A stretch of 64,000 nt of DNA from Acetomicrobium hydrogeniformans (GTDB lineage Bacteria > Synergistota > Synergistia > Synergistales > JAFGMB01). The notes under the pieces were generated by a model, which made no database searches, was not told the origin of the DNA, and saw only the letters and a program-made list of their open reading frames with translations. The DNA is taken from contig JAENYO010000003.1 in the NCBI GenBank assembly GCA_016841745.1, positions 1-64,000 on the forward strand, read 5' to 3'. The position numbers and the translations under genes were made by a program. Shown here in pieces: positions 60,697 to 64,000 of this stretch. Numbering within the stretch: the first letter of the stretch is position 1; each line of letters begins with the position of its first letter.

Positions 60697-61929
60697 TTAG
60701 CAGCAGGTTTTGTTTAGATAATCCAGTAACTTTTCCTTTGTCATGTTATCTATGCCAAGATATTCAAGTGTGTAGCCTTCATTAAAGAAATCTTTTTTGT
60801 GCATTGCCCCTGCCAGAAGTATCATAGAATCAATTATAGGGGTTGGCACACCATAAGCCTTCCCAAGCTCATGATATATCTTACAGCCGACTGGAACATC
60901 TTCTGTTATATAGCGGTGATGGATACTGTTTGGACCAGTGTTAGACTCTGTTGTGGGCTCATCAAGTGGAAGCCACATGTTGTCTTTACCATCTTTATCA
61001 AGCCCCATATATTCCTGAGCAAGGATACTCCGACGGTTGAAAAATGATTCGTATGAATATTTAGGTACTCCTACCCCTATTTCCTCTGCTATAGCAATTT
61101 CTTCATTATAGAACTGGTATTGGACTTCACAGATCGCAGGGCACAGCGCGTGAGCGTACATTGAATAACCAGTTTTGTCAAAATTGCCAAAGATCTTACC
61201 CCAGTTCTGCATTGTAGAGACACCCAATAGTGAAGCTGGAACATGTATAACGGGATTAATGTTGGCAAAGCCGATATCAAGTACCGTATTTCCCTTCACA
61301 GGACCATCGCCCTGTGTAACAGCATCAATACATGGCAGATATTTGGAAGCTTCTTCAAAATCATTCCAATCTGTCATGGGTAGTGTCGCGCCACGTAATG
61401 ATATTGCACGGTACTTCACACCAACATGAGGAAGCATCATGCCTCCTACAGTTTCTATACGAGTGCCATATGGTGCACTTGACCAGGCACCGACTATGAT
61501 TTTTTTGTTACATCCCATTTCACGCATCATTCTCCTTAAGAGAAGGGATGCAAAGTTGTCGGTAAAGACGTTTATTACCTGCCCATCTTCAAGAACCGGG
61601 ATAAGCTCTTTGAAAAAAGGCTCATGGGCGAATGCAGGTGCACCAACTACAATATGTCCCGCTCCTTTTACTGCTTCTGCCATATTGCTGGTAATCATAT
61701 CGAATTTTGCATTTCCCGAGCGTTTGAATCCATAAAGATTTCTTTGTATACCATCAAGGTCTATACCAGTTTTGTTCAAATTGGCAAGTGTCTTTTCTGC
61801 AAAAGGCATCATGTCAAATAGACGTACTTCTCTTCCAGCCAGCTTCATATCTGCAGCGCAGGTTTTTCCTACAGCACCTCCACCAAGAACAGCGATTGGT
61901 TTGTCCTTCAAATAATCCATTTTGCCCAT
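60697..61929 (-). CDS. NAD/NADP octopine/nopaline dehydrogenase-family protein
   Basis: 410 residues. N-terminal Rossmann fold with VLGGGAVGKT (Gly16-Gly21 region), then a helical C-terminal domain carrying ILAQEYMGLD and HHRYITEDVPVG with the His-Asp-type catalytic neighbourhood (His near 330) seen in opine dehydrogenases. These reduce the imine formed between an amino acid and a 2-oxo acid, or the reverse, using NAD(P)H. The TAXI-TRAP transporter genes upstream suggest that the substrate or product is a dicarboxylate- or glutamate-like compound; this is inference. GGGAGAG precedes the ATG. A 42-bp palindrome lies 152 bp upstream. Confidence 0.85.
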   Translation of the reverse strand: MGKMDYLKDKPIAVLGGGAVGKTCAADMKLAGREVRLFDMMPFAEKTLANLNKTGIDLDGIQRNLYGFKRSGNAKFDMITSNMAEAVKGAGHIVVGAPAFAHEPFFKELIPVLEDGQVINVFTDNFASLLLRRMMREMGCNKKIIVGAWSSAPYGTRIETVGGMMLPHVGVKYRAISLRGATLPMTDWNDFEEASKYLPCIDAVTQGDGPVKGNTVLDIGFANINPVIHVPASLLGVSTMQNWGKIFGNFDKTGYSMYAHALCPAICEVQYQFYNEEIAIAEEIGVGVPKYSYESFFNRRSILAQEYMGLDKDGKDNMWLPLDEPTTESNTGPNSIHHRYITEDVPVGCKIYHELGKAYGVPTPIIDSMILLAGAMHKKDFFNEGYTLEYLGIDNMTKEKLLDYLNKTCC

Positions 61930-62080
61930 GTTGCTCTCTCCCTTATGATTAAGTTTATTCTATTCATTTCAAAATATTGGTAAATCTGTTCTGGACCATG
62001 TCCTGTTCCTATGCTTTACGGTAGTTATGAGAACGGGTTGTTTAACGTGATTTTAAGTTTGCAAGATACATACGTTTCAA

Positions 62081-62122
62081 TTTGTCTATATTATGGAATA
62101 TATATTCCATAATATAGACAAA
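62081..62122. promoter_or_regulatory. Perfect 42-bp palindrome between TRAP and dehydrogenase genes
   Basis: The sequence from TTTGTCTATA to TATAGACAAA is a spacerless perfect inverted repeat with 21-bp arms (core GGAATATATATTCC, 62095-62108). It lies in the 270-bp gap before the opine-dehydrogenase-like gene. Its length and AT content suit a dimeric regulator binding site or a cruciform; it is not followed by a U-tract, so it is not a typical terminator. Confidence 0.6.
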
Positions 62123-62157
62123 AAATAAAAGATCTTTTTTTCAGGATCCATTAAGGA

Positions 62158-62182
62158 GGGAGGCTTTACATAAAAGCCTCCC
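62158..62182 (-). terminator. Hairpin after the TAXI binding-protein gene
   Basis: GGGAGGCTTT (62158-62167) pairs perfectly with AAAGCCTCCC (62173-62182) around a five-nt loop, 18 bp after the stop of the minus-strand gene at 62200. There is no U-tract on the minus strand, so it may protect the 3' end rather than terminate strictly. Confidence 0.55.
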
Positions 62183-62199
62183 TGATCGTTATTTCAGTG

Positions 62200-63159
62200 T
62201 TATTTTAAAAGCCCTTTTTCTTTGTAGAATTTTACTGCTCCTGGATGAAGAGGTACATCTTTCAGACCGTCAAGAGCTGTTTCTACTGTAACATCCTTGC
62301 CTCTTGTGTGAGCTTTGACCAACATATCATGATTATCAAAAATGGTTTTCAACATATTGTAGACAAATTCTTCAGAAAGGTCTGCCCTTCCTCCGAGAAC
62401 TGCAGGAATGGCAACGGTAGTACAATCGTTATTCTGTCCTTTGTATGTACCTTTGGGGATAACCAGTTCCGTGCAAAAAGGCATTTTTTCAGTGAGGTGA
62501 GTTATCTTTGCGGGATCAATTGAAACAAGTGAAATTTTATTCAATGAGGCTAGGTCCATGATCCCAGCGGTTGGTACTCCAGCCCAGATAAAACCAGCAA
62601 CAATGGTTCTGTCTTTCAAGCCTGTTGAGGCTTCTCCAAAACCAAGAAAATCTTCATTGATATCATCATATGTAATGCCATCAAGGGCAAGAAGTTCTTT
62701 AGCCATCAGTTCGGTCCCGCTTCCGAAGGCACCTACTGCAACTTTTTTATCTTTGAGATCTGCAATTGATTTGATACCTGAATCTGCAAGGGTCACTATC
62801 TGAACTGCTTCGGGGTAAAGACTCATGATTCCGAGAACTTCCTTTACAGGTTTCCCGTCAAAAGCGCCTTTTCCATGTACTGCATCGAAGAATATGCTGG
62901 ATGCGGACATTCCCAGCTGGGATTCTCCTTTCCTCATAAGGTTGATGTTTGCCACAGAACCACCAGTCGATTCCACGGAACAGTTAACACCATCCATCTC
63001 GGTGTTCATTATGGAAGCCATGCCTCCTCCCAAGGGATAATACACTCCAGAAACGCTTCCTGTACCCATGGATACAAAAGTTTTTTTCGCAAAACATGTT
63101 CCAGTCATAACAGTTAAAACGAATACAGCCATGATAAGGATCGCTATTCTTTTTTTCAT
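62200..63159 (-). CDS. TAXI-family TRAP transporter substrate-binding protein
   Basis: 319 residues. Signal peptide (about 3-24, cut near CFA) and mature sequence starting KKTFVSMGTGSVSGVYYPLGG, the TAXI hallmark; later ADLKDKKVAVGAFGSGTELMA and AGVPTAGIMDLA. It delivers an organic acid or amino acid to the fused TRAP permease encoded directly upstream. GAGGAGG in front of ATG 63159 fixes the start, although the frame is open to 63240. Confidence 0.93.
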   Translation of the reverse strand: MKKRIAILIMAVFVLTVMTGTCFAKKTFVSMGTGSVSGVYYPLGGGMASIMNTEMDGVNCSVESTGGSVANINLMRKGESQLGMSASSIFFDAVHGKGAFDGKPVKEVLGIMSLYPEAVQIVTLADSGIKSIADLKDKKVAVGAFGSGTELMAKELLALDGITYDDINEDFLGFGEASTGLKDRTIVAGFIWAGVPTAGIMDLASLNKISLVSIDPAKITHLTEKMPFCTELVIPKGTYKGQNNDCTTVAIPAVLGGRADLSEEFVYNMLKTIFDNHDMLVKAHTRGKDVTVETALDGLKDVPLHPGAVKFYKEKGLLK

Positions 63160-63253
63160 TACTTTACCTCCTCTTGAAATAAGAAATATAGTTGTTTTCC
63201 CATTCTGTGAATCCTGAAAACAAGAAATCCCCCTTTTCACCTCCTGTGTAAAC

Positions 63254-64000
63254 TTAATTTCTGACAGTTTCAGCTATCAATTCCCCTTTTCCAGATCTGT
63301 TTTTCTGGAGAAGATAAACACCCAGTAATATCCCCACGCCGAGAATATCCCCAAGCATTCCTACTGAAAGAAGAAGAAGAGAACCTGTAACAAGAGCTAC
63401 CCTTTCGTAGAGTCTGCAATGTGTGATGAAATATCCTCCCAGTCCCGCTCCAAGGGAGATAACACCTACAACTGCTGTGGCAAGGGCAAGCAGAAGGGTC
63501 GGAATAGTTACATCAATAAAAAGAAGAGTGGGAGAGTATACGAACAGGAATGGCAGGAGGAAACCTGCAAAGGAAAGCCTGAGTCCGGCAAAAGCAGTTT
63601 CCATACCTGGAGCCTTTGCTACGGCTGCACCAGCATAGGATGTCAATGCTACTGGTGGTGTAACTTCTGCAATTATGCCGTAATACAGAATAAAAAGATG
63701 AGCAGCGATCATTGGAACGCCTATCTGCATCAAGGCGGGAGCGGCTATAGTTGACAGAACAATATATTTGGCAGTGGTTGGAAGTCCCATACCAAGAATG
63801 ATGGAAGCTATCATTGTAAGGAATAAGGTAAAAAAGAGTTTGCCTCCAGAAATGAGAAGTATGATCTGTGCCATCTTGAGACCCAGCCCGGTAAGGGTGA
63901 TAATTCCTGTTACGACTCCACATACAGCACAGGCAGCGGTTACAGCTACTGAATTAAGCGCTGATTTTTCAAGGCACATAATGAACTTTTTAGGTGTCAA
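63254..64000 (-). CDS. Fused TRAP transporter permease (partial, C-terminal part)
   Basis: The last 248 residues of a DctM/DctQM-fused TRAP permease; the 5' end is beyond the window. Conserved blocks: LGMGLPTTAKYIVLSTIAAPAL, IAAHLFILYYGIIAEVTPPVALTSYAGAAVAK (TRAP large-subunit signature), and at least five further membrane helices to the C-terminus. It works with the binding protein encoded 94 bp downstream. Ion-driven (Na+ or H+) uptake is known for the family. Confidence 0.92.
   Translation of the reverse strand: MTPKKFIMCLEKSALNSVAVTAACAVCGVVTGIITLTGLGLKMAQIILLISGGKLFFTLFLTMIASIILGMGLPTTAKYIVLSTIAAPALMQIGVPMIAAHLFILYYGIIAEVTPPVALTSYAGAAVAKAPGMETAFAGLRLSFAGFLLPFLFVYSPTLLFIDVTIPTLLLALATAVVGVISLGAGLGGYFITHCRLYERVALVTGSLLLLSVGMLGDILGVGILLGVYLLQKNRSGKGELIAETVRN

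Noticed and set aside
1-64000. tRNA, rRNA or complete insertion sequence
   Set aside because: No tRNA-like cloverleaf, rRNA segment, transposase or integrase was recognised by reading both strands; a tRNA scan could still find one I missed.

Overview
The window looks like a chromosomal segment of a Gram-negative, probably anaerobic bacterium. Outer-membrane proteins, TolC/RND-type export, SulP and TAXI-TRAP transport and radical-SAM enzymes fit this. Two genes read through an in-frame TGA exactly where a catalytic or ligand Cys is expected (5752-5754 on + and 60289-60287 on -), so the cell very likely inserts selenocysteine. Gene content resembles Desulfobacterota, but that is inference: no rRNA, tRNA or ribosomal-protein gene is present to place it.

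Layout. 1-730: end of an outgoing minus-strand gene and a decayed coding stretch. 730-5868 (+): metal/arsenic block of ArsR regulator, small CxxC thioredoxin-like protein, ArsP-like permease, P1B-type Zn/Cd/Pb ATPase, arsenate reductase and a selenocysteine-containing BFD-like [2Fe-2S] protein. 5940-11113: a carrier-thioesterase fragment (-) divergent from three tandem PP-loop ATPase paralogues (+). 11186-23000 (-): a radical SAM protein downstream of a large export locus (TetR, HlyD, two ABC ATPases, ABC-2 permease, TolC-like protein, RND adaptor, RND pump). 23183-29709 (-): three pentameric ligand-gated ion channel homologues interleaved with a thioredoxin-fold protein, a SYLF protein and two outer-membrane proteins. 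29805-44297 (-): a sulfatase, a DUF2092 protein and an array of five intact DUF1254/DUF1214 secreted proteins plus decayed copies, a CorA-like transporter and a HAD hydrolase that appears grafted onto a DUF1254 leader. 44617-49970 (-): a large MscS channel and a MalT-like LuxR regulator. 50146-59878 (+): a promoter, three small membrane proteins, a sulfatase maturase, two sulfatases, a SulP transporter and an outer-membrane protein. 59948-64000 (-): a selenocysteine thiol peroxidase with a signal peptide, an opine-dehydrogenase-like enzyme and a TAXI-TRAP transporter.

How parts work together. The first block would sense metal or metalloid, reduce arsenate and export ions, with two thiol/selenol redox proteins alongside. 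The export locus forms an autoregulated tripartite ABC exporter and an RND exporter sharing one outer-membrane factor; 580 bp of repeat-rich sequence now separates the RND pump from its adaptor. The + strand sulfatase block couples maturation (formylglycine formation), hydrolysis and sulfate transport; none of the three sulfatases shows a signal peptide, so hydrolysis is probably cytoplasmic. The PP-loop triplet and the carrier-thioesterase remnant may be what is left of, or a minimal version of, a natural-product pathway.

Most unusual: the selenocysteine BFD-like protein, the selenocysteine periplasmic peroxidase, the PP-loop triplet, the three-channel cluster and the recombining DUF1254 array. 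No CRISPR array, complete insertion sequence, tRNA or rRNA was recognised.
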